IMG/VR virus record: IMGVR_UViG_3300025122_005335
Span: 1-64,000 of that record
Origin: a virus
DNA length: 64,000 nucleotides
Direction: 5' to 3' (one strand)
A program made the translations under genes and the position numbers. The notes beneath the pieces were generated by a model, which searched no databases, was not told the DNA's origin, and worked only from the letters and a program-made list of their open reading frames with translations. Within the stretch, counting starts at the first letter, position 1; each line of letters starts with the position of its first letter. Positions 40,752-49,236 of this stretch are shown here, piece by piece.

Positions 40752-42356
40752 TTACCAATGTTTACCATAATAAAAATCTTCAATTATGAGATAATCCATT
40801 TGCGTTGATTCTAACACTTTAACAGCATCAGAAATTGTATTTAGAATAGGTTTACCGGCAATGTTAAATGAAGTATTCAATAACACCCCATGACCGGCAT
40901 GTTTATTAAATTGAGTTAACAAATCATATAGCCATTCATTTTGTTCTCTTGTTACTGTTTGTACTCTGGCAGTACCATCTATATGTGTGATGGAAGATAA
41001 TTTTTTTCTCCACTCTTTTTTTACTTTAGGACAATAAAGCATGTGTTTGGATTCCTCTTCCCATTCAAAATATTTGGATACATCTTCTAATCTTACAACA
41101 GGTGCAAATGGCCTGTACCATTCTCTATTTTTAACTTTAAAATTTAAAATATCTTTCATTTCAGGAAAAGCCGGGTTACAAAAAATAGATCTGTTACCTA
41201 ATGCTCTTGGCCCGTGTTCACATCTCCCTCTTGCGCAACCAAAAATTTTCCCGTTTGCTAATTCAGATGCTATAATACTAAGATCAACAGGTTTTGCAGA
41301 GTTACTTTCTATCCAAGCTGGGTAAGTGTTTATATCTAATAGTTCAGTACCACCGTAAGTTATATCTATTGGGGTCGCCGGTTTATTAAACCCGGCTAAT
41401 AACCCTAAAGCAATACCACAATCATTAGTATTAGGAGCAACAAAACTTGGTCTTTCAGGAAACATTTCTTTTATTTTTGTAGCAAGTAGAATATTAAGTC
41501 CACACCCACCTGTTATAATAATAGGTAAATCTTTATACTTTTCGATGTAAGGCATAGCTACTTCGAAAAAACAATCTTCGAAAGCTTGTTGTGATGTTGC
41601 TGCTACGTCCCAGCTAATTTCCTTTTCTAAACGTTTATTATCATCAAAAACTAAATTACAATTTTTCCCAATTATATCGGTTAATTTTCTAACGTAGTCT
41701 TCACCGTCTGGTTTTGCATAATAAAATTCTTTAAAATAAGGTAACCAGTCTTTTCTTACTTTACCGTAATTACAAAGACCCATAATTTTACCACTATAAA
41801 CTAAATTACCATCTGATATCCATTCTTGTTTAATATCTGGACAATAGTGAGCAAAACACATATATGGGAAACCGAAATCATGATCATAGTTATGACGGTC
41901 TGCAGGGTTGGTTTTATCTAAATAGCTTACACCGTCTTTTCTATCAGCTGTAAAAATATTAAAAAAGCCATCATTACCACCACCATCAAAACTAAAAATT
42001 ATTGCTTTTGAAAAATTAGATTGATAAAATGACCCACTAGCGTGTGCATGGTGATGCCAGCCTTCTAAAACATTTTTAGCAGGTATAAAATCTTTATAGC
42101 TGTAAGTTATATCATTATGCACACACTCTGTATTGATGTGTAATAGATTATCAAAAGGTGGTTCGTACCCTAATTCTTTTTCAATATATTGCAATATTGC
42201 ATAGACAGCTTCTTCTCTATTTGCTAGAGGTTTATATTGAGCTAACCCAATATTTTTTATGTTAAAAAATCGTTCAAATTCTATAACATAATATTCGCCG
42301 TTATCTTCAAGTACAATTGCTCCGTTATGCGAACCATAAATCGCAATATTAGCCAT
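40752..42356 (-). CDS. NodU/TobZ-type O-carbamoyltransferase
   Basis: 534 aa. The N-terminal ASKHA-like domain has GWHHHAHASGSFY and FSFDGGGNDGFF. The C-terminal YrdC-like region shows RGRCEHGPRALGNRSIFCNP and REWYRPFAPVV, the NodU signature. These enzymes use carbamoyl phosphate and ATP to carbamoylate sugar hydroxyls. In a phage the target could be a glycan or a modified base. It lies between QueC and UvsX. Confidence 0.88.
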   Translation of the reverse strand: MANIAIYGSHNGAIVLEDNGEYYVIEFERFFNIKNIGLAQYKPLANREEAVYAILQYIEKELGYEPPFDNLLHINTECVHNDITYSYKDFIPAKNVLEGWHHHAHASGSFYQSNFSKAIIFSFDGGGNDGFFNIFTADRKDGVSYLDKTNPADRHNYDHDFGFPYMCFAHYCPDIKQEWISDGNLVYSGKIMGLCNYGKVRKDWLPYFKEFYYAKPDGEDYVRKLTDIIGKNCNLVFDDNKRLEKEISWDVAATSQQAFEDCFFEVAMPYIEKYKDLPIIITGGCGLNILLATKIKEMFPERPSFVAPNTNDCGIALGLLAGFNKPATPIDITYGGTELLDINTYPAWIESNSAKPVDLSIIASELANGKIFGCARGRCEHGPRALGNRSIFCNPAFPEMKDILNFKVKNREWYRPFAPVVRLEDVSKYFEWEEESKHMLYCPKVKKEWRKKLSSITHIDGTARVQTVTREQNEWLYDLLTQFNKHAGHGVLLNTSFNIAGKPILNTISDAVKVLESTQMDYLIIEDFYYGKHW

Positions 42357-42363
42357 AATGTTT

Positions 42364-43449
42364 TTATTTACCGTACTTATAGGCAGATTTCAACTTTTTA
42401 TCCAACTCAGGAATAATGAATTTTTCCCAAAGATCTATATCTTTTTTCCAAGTTTTATAGTAACCGATTTTATCTCCCGCTTTGAATTTATCATCCTTAC
42501 TCTCCATACCTATTTGATAGGTACTACCTGTCTGCGTTAGTATCCCATGATTAACAGCCATGTCTCGTAACCCGCTATACCTATCTAAGCCAGTTTTAAA
42601 ATTGAGGTAAATTTCAGCCTGTAAAAATGGTGGTACAAATCGATTTTTTGTGGTTAAAAATCTTAATGTAGCACCCGAGTAGTTGCGAGCTTCTGCTAGA
42701 ATCTCGTCATCTTCATTAGAAGCGTCTTGTCTTTCTTTTTTATTAGCCAATTGTACTAGTACACTAGCCATATACTGTGGGCCGCTTCCACCGGAAGCTG
42801 TTTTTACTAGGGTAGGGTGTAAAGCACCTGGGTTGTCATATGTATGATTACTAAACAAAATTGTCGTACCAGATAGACCAGCTTTATATGTAAGTATTCT
42901 CATCATAGATTTGAGTTGTTTAGCTCTTAGCCCCATATCCATGGCACTTTTATCTTTTGCTGCATCTTCTACTTCTTTTTGTGATGCTAAATTACCTAAA
43001 GAATCAATACTTATAATAAATTTTCCTTGTAACCCCTTTTCAATAATGCTGTCTAATAAAGCCACAACTTGATTTCGGCATTGCTCAACGGTATATACAG
43101 GGACGTATTTTGTTTTAGTTGCATCTAACCCTACCCCTTCTGAGCTTTCTTTATCTACGGCAAATTCGGTATCAAATATAATAGGGTGCAAACCCATTTT
43201 TTGAGCATTACCTAAAATCTTATTAATAATGTATGTTTTGCCAGATTGTGAAGGCCCTGAAAACCCAACCAACCTTCCTTTCGGTACCCCACCTTCACGA
43301 CACGAACCACCAATGATTGCATTCAATGCATAACACCCTGTATCATACCAAGTATCCACATTTGATAGTGCATTTTCACTCAAATATGTCGCTTCAGGAT
43401 TTAATTTATTTAAACTTGCAAATACGCTTTCTATATCATCTTTAGCCAT
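42364..43449 (-). CDS. uvsX: Recombinase UvsX (RecA-like)
   Basis: 361 aa (T4: 391). Strand-exchange protein. Walker A is GFSGPSQSGKTYI near residue 65; Walker B is FIISIDSLGNL. The Gln/His-type sensor block TILFSNHTYDNPG and SGGSGPQYMASVLVQL (loop L2 and following) are conserved. A TATAAT box lies exactly 6 nt before the ATG. Confidence 0.93.
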   Translation of the reverse strand: MAKDDIESVFASLNKLNPEATYLSENALSNVDTWYDTGCYALNAIIGGSCREGGVPKGRLVGFSGPSQSGKTYIINKILGNAQKMGLHPIIFDTEFAVDKESSEGVGLDATKTKYVPVYTVEQCRNQVVALLDSIIEKGLQGKFIISIDSLGNLASQKEVEDAAKDKSAMDMGLRAKQLKSMMRILTYKAGLSGTTILFSNHTYDNPGALHPTLVKTASGGSGPQYMASVLVQLANKKERQDASNEDDEILAEARNYSGATLRFLTTKNRFVPPFLQAEIYLNFKTGLDRYSGLRDMAVNHGILTQTGSTYQIGMESKDDKFKAGDKIGYYKTWKKDIDLWEKFIIPELDKKLKSAYKYGK

Positions 43450-43455
43450 TCACAT

Positions 43456-43461
43456 ATTATA
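43456..43461 (-). promoter_or_regulatory. TATAAT box, 6 nt before uvsX
   Basis: Minus strand. Confidence 0.5.
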
Positions 43462-43485
43462 ATTTATAATACATTATTTTCAAGT

Positions 43486-43511
43486 AAAAAAAAGCGCCCT
43501 TTCGGGCGCTT
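43486..43511 (-). terminator. Terminator with GAAA loop
   Basis: AAGCGCCC-GAAA-GGGCGCTT on the minus strand, followed by a T run. It closes the polymerase/QueD/122-aa unit ahead of uvsX. Confidence 0.9.
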
Positions 43512-43524
43512 ACCAACATTTTAA

Positions 43525-43893
43525 TTAATCATCAAACAATTTTACCACCTCAGGTTCGTCGGGTGTATCCGTATCCACCTGAGCGTCGGGTGCAGTAAGG
43601 GTTGTTATAATCGTATCATATTGGGTTTTTAGTTTACCGTCTAAATGATCAGCACAGTCACTATCCACTATAGTGGCTTTATTGAACGTCCAGGTTGTAC
43701 CGGCATCTCGTCCTTCGGGGGTTAGAAATTCTCTAAAAAACATGGGCACTGTTTGTACTTGAAGTTGACTTTGTTCATTAGGCTGTACAAAAATGGTACA
43801 AGGGTTTTTAATTTTTAAAGCTGTATCTGTGTCTTCCACCACTTCACCGATAATGGTACGCCCGACTGAATCTACAAAAATCTTAAGGTTCAT
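43525..43893 (-). CDS. Small Sm-like hypothetical protein, 122 aa
   Basis: The first half (KIFVDSVGRTIIGEVVEDTD, then ALKIKNP) has the look of an Sm/SH3-type barrel; the C-terminal tail is acidic and disordered. TAAAAT lies 6 nt before the ATG and a strong terminator follows, so it may also be expressed alone. No family is firmly recognised. Confidence 0.55.
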   Translation of the reverse strand: MNLKIFVDSVGRTIIGEVVEDTDTALKIKNPCTIFVQPNEQSQLQVQTVPMFFREFLTPEGRDAGTTWTFNKATIVDSDCADHLDGKLKTQYDTIITTLTAPDAQVDTDTPDEPEVVKLFDD

Positions 43894-43922
43894 AACAATA
43901 TTTTATTTTAATCTAAATTAAA

Positions 43923-44483
43923 TCAACTAGTAATTATTCTGTCGTCATACTCAATAACTCCTTTATCATCACGATACTTCGCAATCTCATTACCACGATA
44001 GTCCCAAAAGTTCTTATGCTCAGCATCAGAAATAGAATCTTTGTAACAGTCTGTAAAACAATTAGGAGTCTCATACAATCTAATATGATCAATCCACAAG
44101 TGCTGATATGGAGCAAACAAAATATTTTGAGCTAGGAACACTTCTTTAACTAAATTCTCTACTGATGGGTTACAATATTCTTCACCACCACTTAGTGACA
44201 TTTTATACAACTTACTATCTACACTAGCAGCGGCATCAATTAAAAGAGTATCTTTAGGATTTAAAATAGCTCCATGATCTAAAATATCATCAATCCATTG
44301 ACAACCTACACGCTTAATCTCTTTAAAATCAATAGCGTAACCAATATCTTCCATCTGACTAAAACCAAATGTTAATTCAAATAGGTACGTATGCCCATGC
44401 ACATTAAAACATTTCATACGCTCATTCATCACTCGATGCATTGAATCAAATGTCCCTTTTCTTGTTATTGTTTGTTTACTCAT
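43923..44483 (-). CDS. queD: QueD-like 6-carboxytetrahydropterin synthase
   Basis: 186 aa. Zinc ligands are seen in FDSMHRV and NVHGHTYLFE; the catalytic Cys is in RMKCFNVHG. AIDFKEIKR, DILDHGAIL and the CNPSVENLVKEVF block are family signatures. It performs the first committed step towards preQ0. It overlaps the DNA polymerase stop by 8 bp, so it is expressed with replication genes. Its partner QueC is at 39939; QueE and FolE are not in the window. Confidence 0.88.
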   Translation of the reverse strand: MSKQTITRKGTFDSMHRVMNERMKCFNVHGHTYLFELTFGFSQMEDIGYAIDFKEIKRVGCQWIDDILDHGAILNPKDTLLIDAAASVDSKLYKMSLSGGEEYCNPSVENLVKEVFLAQNILFAPYQHLWIDHIRLYETPNCFTDCYKDSISDAEHKNFWDYRGNEIAKYRDDKGVIEYDDRIITS

Positions 44484-47070
44484 TTTCTGCTAAAATACTA
44501 AATAAGTCGCACTGTACTGCTTGATTGGGTAAATAACATTTCCAATTTACCGCATTATAAAATCTTTCTAAAGGTGTAAAAATTAATTTTTCGTATATTT
44601 TGTCGTAGTTAGGTTTAAAATATTCATCAAATTCTTTTGGCCATTCATATTTGTATGCTATAGCATCAATATTATACCTATTTGGTTTTTTAATGTAAAA
44701 ATACCTCACTTTATCCCCTGATGCAATGCTTTCATACTTTTTATCAAGCTTATGTAATTTTAGCATTTTATTATAAAAATATGCTGCTTTACAATGTATA
44801 GGCATACCTTTAACTGTTTTCATTCCATCACATTGTCCCGCGTATTTTTCGTATCCTCTAATACCCATAACTGTTGCTATTTCTGTAATAGGTAATGATT
44901 TGAATTTTTCATACACTTCAGCCATAGCTTCATTTGTTTTTTGATAATCTTGCGTTTTAAGCATTATTTGTATGACATTTTTCATATATGGTTTTAATGA
45001 ATTAGGTAATGTTGTTCTAACTACTTCTACCCCCGTATATTTTGTTTTGTTTATTTTTGCACCTTCATCATCCAAAATATTCATCACATATCTTTTTTTC
45101 TGCAAAAACACACCCACTTCTCCAATACATTCTCGTTTAAACAAAAATCTACAATCTTTACTATTAAACGTTTTTTTACCCCACTTTATAATTTCATGAT
45201 TTAGATACTTTACTAACTCAATTTCCATTTTATAAATGTCATCATGAACTTCCCCTTTTTCGTTTTTAAAGTTTAAACCTAAATGTTTAATCAAAAGTTC
45301 AATTGATGCATATGATGAATCTGTATCATTGTAGATAATTGGATCATTTGCTTTCAACTCTTTGTCACTCAACCCAGTTTTGTTTTTAATATAGTTTCTG
45401 ATAATTATATTACTTTGTTTGATTACTGCTTGCCCTGTTAGTGTTACTGATGATGCAATATCATCATCACCAACTGGTGCGTTTTTATTCCCAAAGTAAC
45501 CGTATATTGAGTTAATTAAAATTTTAATTGTAAGTTGTTTTGTACCTAAACGCTGTACATCGACCCCGGTTTCCTCATAGTCCGGATCTCTTTTTTTCAT
45601 TACTGCATGTTTCTTTTTTAGTTCAACATATTCATCTTTTACTACTAACCGTTTACTATAGTAGTAATCTAAAATTTCTGGAATAATTCCCTTTTCTTGT
45701 TGATGAAATACAATATTTGCTTTTGATATTGTTAACTTATAATCTTTTACCATTTTTATGAATTTAGGTATTGTAAATTCCTTTACTTTACCGTTTACCA
45801 TTTCCATCACCACTTGATTGTCAGTTTTTTCTAAAATTTTTCCAACTTTAGTTTCTGGTGATAAGTTTAATGATATCATTACATTTGGGTATAGACTGTT
45901 TGCATCAAATGATAAAATGTAATTTTGAAACCCTTGTTGTGGTTCACTAACATATGCACCCGGGTTCTTACCAGTATCCTGACCTCTGATAAATGTAGGT
46001 ATGATTTGTTGTTTGTGTCTTGCTCGTATACAAAATGCCCCGTTGATTACAGATAGTGCCCCCATTGCTGCATCAAATGTAACACACCCAACATATGCTA
46101 ACATTCGTATTAAACCCAAATATTGTAATTTTATTTCTAATTTTACTAACAAGTTTACATCCTGAATATTATAATCAATAAATTTGTTCCAATCTTTATC
46201 AGATAATGTTGCAAGATCCATTCCTTCAAATTCTACTTTTCGTTCACCTAATTCTTGTTCCCCAATTGCATCTAGTTTATATGATTCTCTCAAAGGTGCA
46301 AATTTTTTGTATATATCCAAATAATCTAACAAAGCAATACCTTCAATATACCACCTTATTTGTTGTCTACCAAAAGCACCTTGAAGACTTCTATAATATA
46401 CATTTTTTACAGGAGATAATCTTTTCATCTGTTCTTCACCCATAATTCTTTCACATCTTTTAACAATATAAGGAATGTCAAAAAATTCAGAGTTCCAGCC
46501 ACTTAAAATATCTGGATAGTCATTTTCTAAATAATCTAAAAATTTACTAAACAATACTCTTTCTGTTTCGCAGTAAGTATATTTTAAATTTTTCCTACCC
46601 TTACCTGTATATTCTTTGGTACCCCAAGTATAAAATTTATTTTTCAAATTATCATAAACCGTTATGACATTTATTGGGTGGTTGGCATTTTCAATATTAG
46701 GAAACCCATCAGGTGAATAAGTTTCAATATCCAATAACAACATTTTTATGGGATGTTTTGTAAATTCATCTGTCTCGTTTACTTGCCAAAAATTATCTAA
46801 CAAAAATTGTTGTTTGATTGGTAAATTTTCAAACAATCTTTTAATTTGATTGTTTCTAATAAATTGTCTTCTTTCTGATTCTCTTTTAAATGTAACCTTT
46901 CTTAGAGGGCTTTTGAATATAGACGTTGCATTTGAATGTCGTTTGTCTTTTGGTTCAATATACAAATATGGGTTATAACTTTGAATTACTTCAATTCTTT
47001 TTCCATCTTCATCCCAAGTAAACAGTCTCATTTGTTCTTGAGAAGGTTCATAAACTACATTCCTATACAT
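44476..47070 (-). CDS. gp43: DNA polymerase gp43, family B
   Basis: 864 aa (T4: 898). The 3'-5' exonuclease has LLLDIETYSPDGFP (Exo I) and SGWNSEFFDIPYI (Exo II). The polymerase domain has LSFDANSLYPNVMISL (motif A), the KILINSIYGYFGNK block (motif B) and IYNDTDSSYAS (motif C, with Asn where Gly is more usual). A TATAAT box lies 8 nt before the ATG. Confidence 0.95.
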   Translation of the reverse strand: MYRNVVYEPSQEQMRLFTWDEDGKRIEVIQSYNPYLYIEPKDKRHSNATSIFKSPLRKVTFKRESERRQFIRNNQIKRLFENLPIKQQFLLDNFWQVNETDEFTKHPIKMLLLDIETYSPDGFPNIENANHPINVITVYDNLKNKFYTWGTKEYTGKGRKNLKYTYCETERVLFSKFLDYLENDYPDILSGWNSEFFDIPYIVKRCERIMGEEQMKRLSPVKNVYYRSLQGAFGRQQIRWYIEGIALLDYLDIYKKFAPLRESYKLDAIGEQELGERKVEFEGMDLATLSDKDWNKFIDYNIQDVNLLVKLEIKLQYLGLIRMLAYVGCVTFDAAMGALSVINGAFCIRARHKQQIIPTFIRGQDTGKNPGAYVSEPQQGFQNYILSFDANSLYPNVMISLNLSPETKVGKILEKTDNQVVMEMVNGKVKEFTIPKFIKMVKDYKLTISKANIVFHQQEKGIIPEILDYYYSKRLVVKDEYVELKKKHAVMKKRDPDYEETGVDVQRLGTKQLTIKILINSIYGYFGNKNAPVGDDDIASSVTLTGQAVIKQSNIIIRNYIKNKTGLSDKELKANDPIIYNDTDSSYASIELLIKHLGLNFKNEKGEVHDDIYKMEIELVKYLNHEIIKWGKKTFNSKDCRFLFKRECIGEVGVFLQKKRYVMNILDDEGAKINKTKYTGVEVVRTTLPNSLKPYMKNVIQIMLKTQDYQKTNEAMAEVYEKFKSLPITEIATVMGIRGYEKYAGQCDGMKTVKGMPIHCKAAYFYNKMLKLHKLDKKYESIASGDKVRYFYIKKPNRYNIDAIAYKYEWPKEFDEYFKPNYDKIYEKLIFTPLERFYNAVNWKCYLPNQAVQCDLFSILAENE

Positions 47071-47078
47071 GTGAGTTA

Positions 47079-47084
47079 ATTATA
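47079..47084 (-). promoter_or_regulatory. TATAAT box, 8 nt before gp43
   Basis: Minus strand, 21 bp from the divergent late box at 47106. Confidence 0.4.
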
Positions 47085-47105
47085 GTTTACTCTTCAAATA
47101 TTTCA

Positions 47106-47113
47106 AGTAAATA
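47106..47113 (+). promoter_or_regulatory. Late promoter box, 5 nt before start 47119
   Basis: AGTAAATA on the plus strand. It implies late expression of a glycosyltransferase. Confidence 0.5.
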
Positions 47114-47118
47114 ATACT

Positions 47119-47988
47119 ATGAATGAAGGTCTGCTAGAAGGATTAAAAGAAATACCCAAAATAATAAACTTTACTTGGAAAGATAAAAATATTAGGGATA
47201 ATAAACACCCGGTTATACAGAATGGGTTAAAAAGGATGATTGAGATAAATCCGGATTGGGATGTTGTAATTAGTGATGACGATGATATAGAAAAGTATCT
47301 AAAAGAAAACTTGTCTTTAAAAAACTATACTGATATTAAAGATAGACACGTTGTTGAAAAAACAGATTTGTGGAGACTTGTAAAGTTATACAATGAAGGA
47401 GGGGTATATCACGATTTGGACAGATATTGTAATATTCCTATGAATTCAATTATTACAAAAAATGTAAAATTTGTTTTACCAACACATGAAGATTATGGGT
47501 TTACTCACTGCTTTATGGCTACATCACCTGAAAATCCTATATTTTTAAAAGCCATTCATGATAATATTAAAAAAAGAAAAGATTTAGGAAGCAAAGAAAT
47601 GGTAAATAAGGTATTGATATTGGGTGCAGTTACTTGGTGTGAAACCGTTTTTAATACTCTTTTTGATTATACAGATTATTCATACTATGAAGAAAATAAT
47701 GGTGTAGATTGGAGGATGATGGAGGATGATATCAGACAACCACTACATGCATGTAAATACACAACAACTTATAGAGAAGTACCCTGGAATTTCACCATGA
47801 CATTTTGTCTTAGTGCTGATAAAGGGTTAAAACCTGCAGGTGCTTTTGAAGTTAGTAAAAAAATTGCAAAGCAAGAAAATGGTGAATTTTTAACTTACGA
47901 TCAACAAGAATTGTTTTATGACTATAGACGTGACTTCTATAATACTTTTAAAATTAAACATTGGGCAAAAGAGAATAAGATCCATTAA
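47119..47988 (+). CDS. GT32-like (DxD) glycosyltransferase
   Basis: 289 aa. IPKIINFTWKDKN opens the fold, and KTDLWRLVKLYNEGGVYHDL is the GT32 donor-site block with its D-x-D. WNFTMTFCLSADKG lies near the C-terminus. It is a plus-strand gene next to the polymerase, with a late box 5 nt upstream, so it may act during virion formation. Donor sugar unknown. Confidence 0.8.
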   Translation: MNEGLLEGLKEIPKIINFTWKDKNIRDNKHPVIQNGLKRMIEINPDWDVVISDDDDIEKYLKENLSLKNYTDIKDRHVVEKTDLWRLVKLYNEGGVYHDLDRYCNIPMNSIITKNVKFVLPTHEDYGFTHCFMATSPENPIFLKAIHDNIKKRKDLGSKEMVNKVLILGAVTWCETVFNTLFDYTDYSYYEENNGVDWRMMEDDIRQPLHACKYTTTYREVPWNFTMTFCLSADKGLKPAGAFEVSKKIAKQENGEFLTYDQQELFYDYRRDFYNTFKIKHWAKENKIH

Positions 47989-49214
47989 ATTTTATTCTCT
48001 TTTAATGAGTTGAGGTGTTTGCGTTCTGGTGCACCATGTGGAAATTTATATGATTCATAGAATTTTCCTATGTTTTGTGGTTTTTCTAAAAATCTAGATT
48101 CAGCAAAGTTTCTACCCTTTACAGATTCTTGAATAAATCTTCTTTCATCTTTCAAAACGAGGTTGATTTGATCGATCATTTCATCACCTGTTTTAAATTT
48201 AATGGGTGCATTTTCATATGTACAAATATCTTGACAAGCAATTGGTAGACCATAGCAACTTGACTCTAAATGTTTTAGATCGCTCTTAGATTTGTTGAAG
48301 TTATTATCAATTAATGGGGCCACCATCATATTACCATTTAAAGTATAAACTTTTTCCGGATAATCGAATAACTCACACCATGGGTGATATTCTATTTTAC
48401 CGGTTTGTACTAAATCTACTAAATTACGCGGTATAGCTCCTAAAAATACCCACTGATAGTCTTTTATTGTCTTTCTAATAACGTCATTAACATGGTGGAA
48501 GTCATCTTTACCTTTTACTCTGTTATCTACATCAATGTGTGCACCCGATCCAGACCAGATAACTCTAGGTTTGTGTTTATTACGTTCATAATCTCTTTCG
48601 ATTTTGTCTCTGTTATAAAAATTACCCATCCAAAATTTAGGAACATAATTCGGTATAACTGTTATCTTAGCATTATCTAACTTAGATGAATAATAGTCTT
48701 TCATAAACTTGCATGTTACTGTCATTTCATCGCAAAGTTCCATAATTTCTTGGATGCCTTCGCGAATTTCGTCGTCTGTAAAAGCAAATTTATATTTGTT
48801 GTAGTCAGGTATATCTTCTCTAAATGCTAAATCGTCGATTTCATAAATTAATCTAAAACCTACTTGAGATGAAATTTCTTTTAGGTACTTTACAAACTTT
48901 CTTTGGTCGGGTGAAGCTTGTCGTTGAACTTTGATTGATTCTGTATTTCTGTAATGTTGTGGGTCGATTGTCATACAGGTAGAGGTGTGTACCATGCATT
49001 TACCGCTTGCATTTAGTAAGTATTCGGGCCATATAATTCTCCAAAAACCACATCCACCGTAATCGGCGACATAATTCATAAAACGAGAAACAGGTGCAGG
49101 TTGATTATCTACAGGTATAGGGTTAGGTTGTTTAGTTTGTAGAGCAAAATTAGATTGATATGGGTTTGATTTTGCAAAAGGTTGACCACCTTGCATAAAT
49201 GGTGATTGAAACAT
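47985..49214 (-). CDS. Glycosyltransferase-like protein (GT-B), late
   Basis: 409 aa. A Gln/Pro-rich N-terminal tail of about 40 residues precedes a GT-B fold: FRLIYEIDDLAFRE, VIPNYVPKFW, PRVIWSGSGAHIDV, then WVFLGAIPRNLVDL and the donor region KSDLKHLESSCYGLPIACQD. AGTAAATA lies 8 nt before the ATG. It overlaps the GT32 gene tail to tail by 4 bp. Late timing suggests glycosylation of virion proteins or progeny DNA. Confidence 0.65.
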   Translation of the reverse strand: MFQSPFMQGGQPFAKSNPYQSNFALQTKQPNPIPVDNQPAPVSRFMNYVADYGGCGFWRIIWPEYLLNASGKCMVHTSTCMTIDPQHYRNTESIKVQRQASPDQRKFVKYLKEISSQVGFRLIYEIDDLAFREDIPDYNKYKFAFTDDEIREGIQEIMELCDEMTVTCKFMKDYYSSKLDNAKITVIPNYVPKFWMGNFYNRDKIERDYERNKHKPRVIWSGSGAHIDVDNRVKGKDDFHHVNDVIRKTIKDYQWVFLGAIPRNLVDLVQTGKIEYHPWCELFDYPEKVYTLNGNMMVAPLIDNNFNKSKSDLKHLESSCYGLPIACQDICTYENAPIKFKTGDEMIDQINLVLKDERRFIQESVKGRNFAESRFLEKPQNIGKFYESYKFPHGAPERKHLNSLKENKI

Positions 49215-49222
49215 GTTTGATT

Positions 49223-49230
49223 TATTTACT
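49223..49230 (-). promoter_or_regulatory. Late promoter-like box, 8 nt before start 49214
   Basis: AGTAAATA on the minus strand. Confidence 0.4.
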
Positions 49231-49236
49231 TACGTG

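Noticed and set aside
42365-42372. Late box GGTAAATA 8 nt before the NodU start
   Set aside because: The bases are the last codons and stop of uvsX (GGTAAATAA); a chance match is likely.
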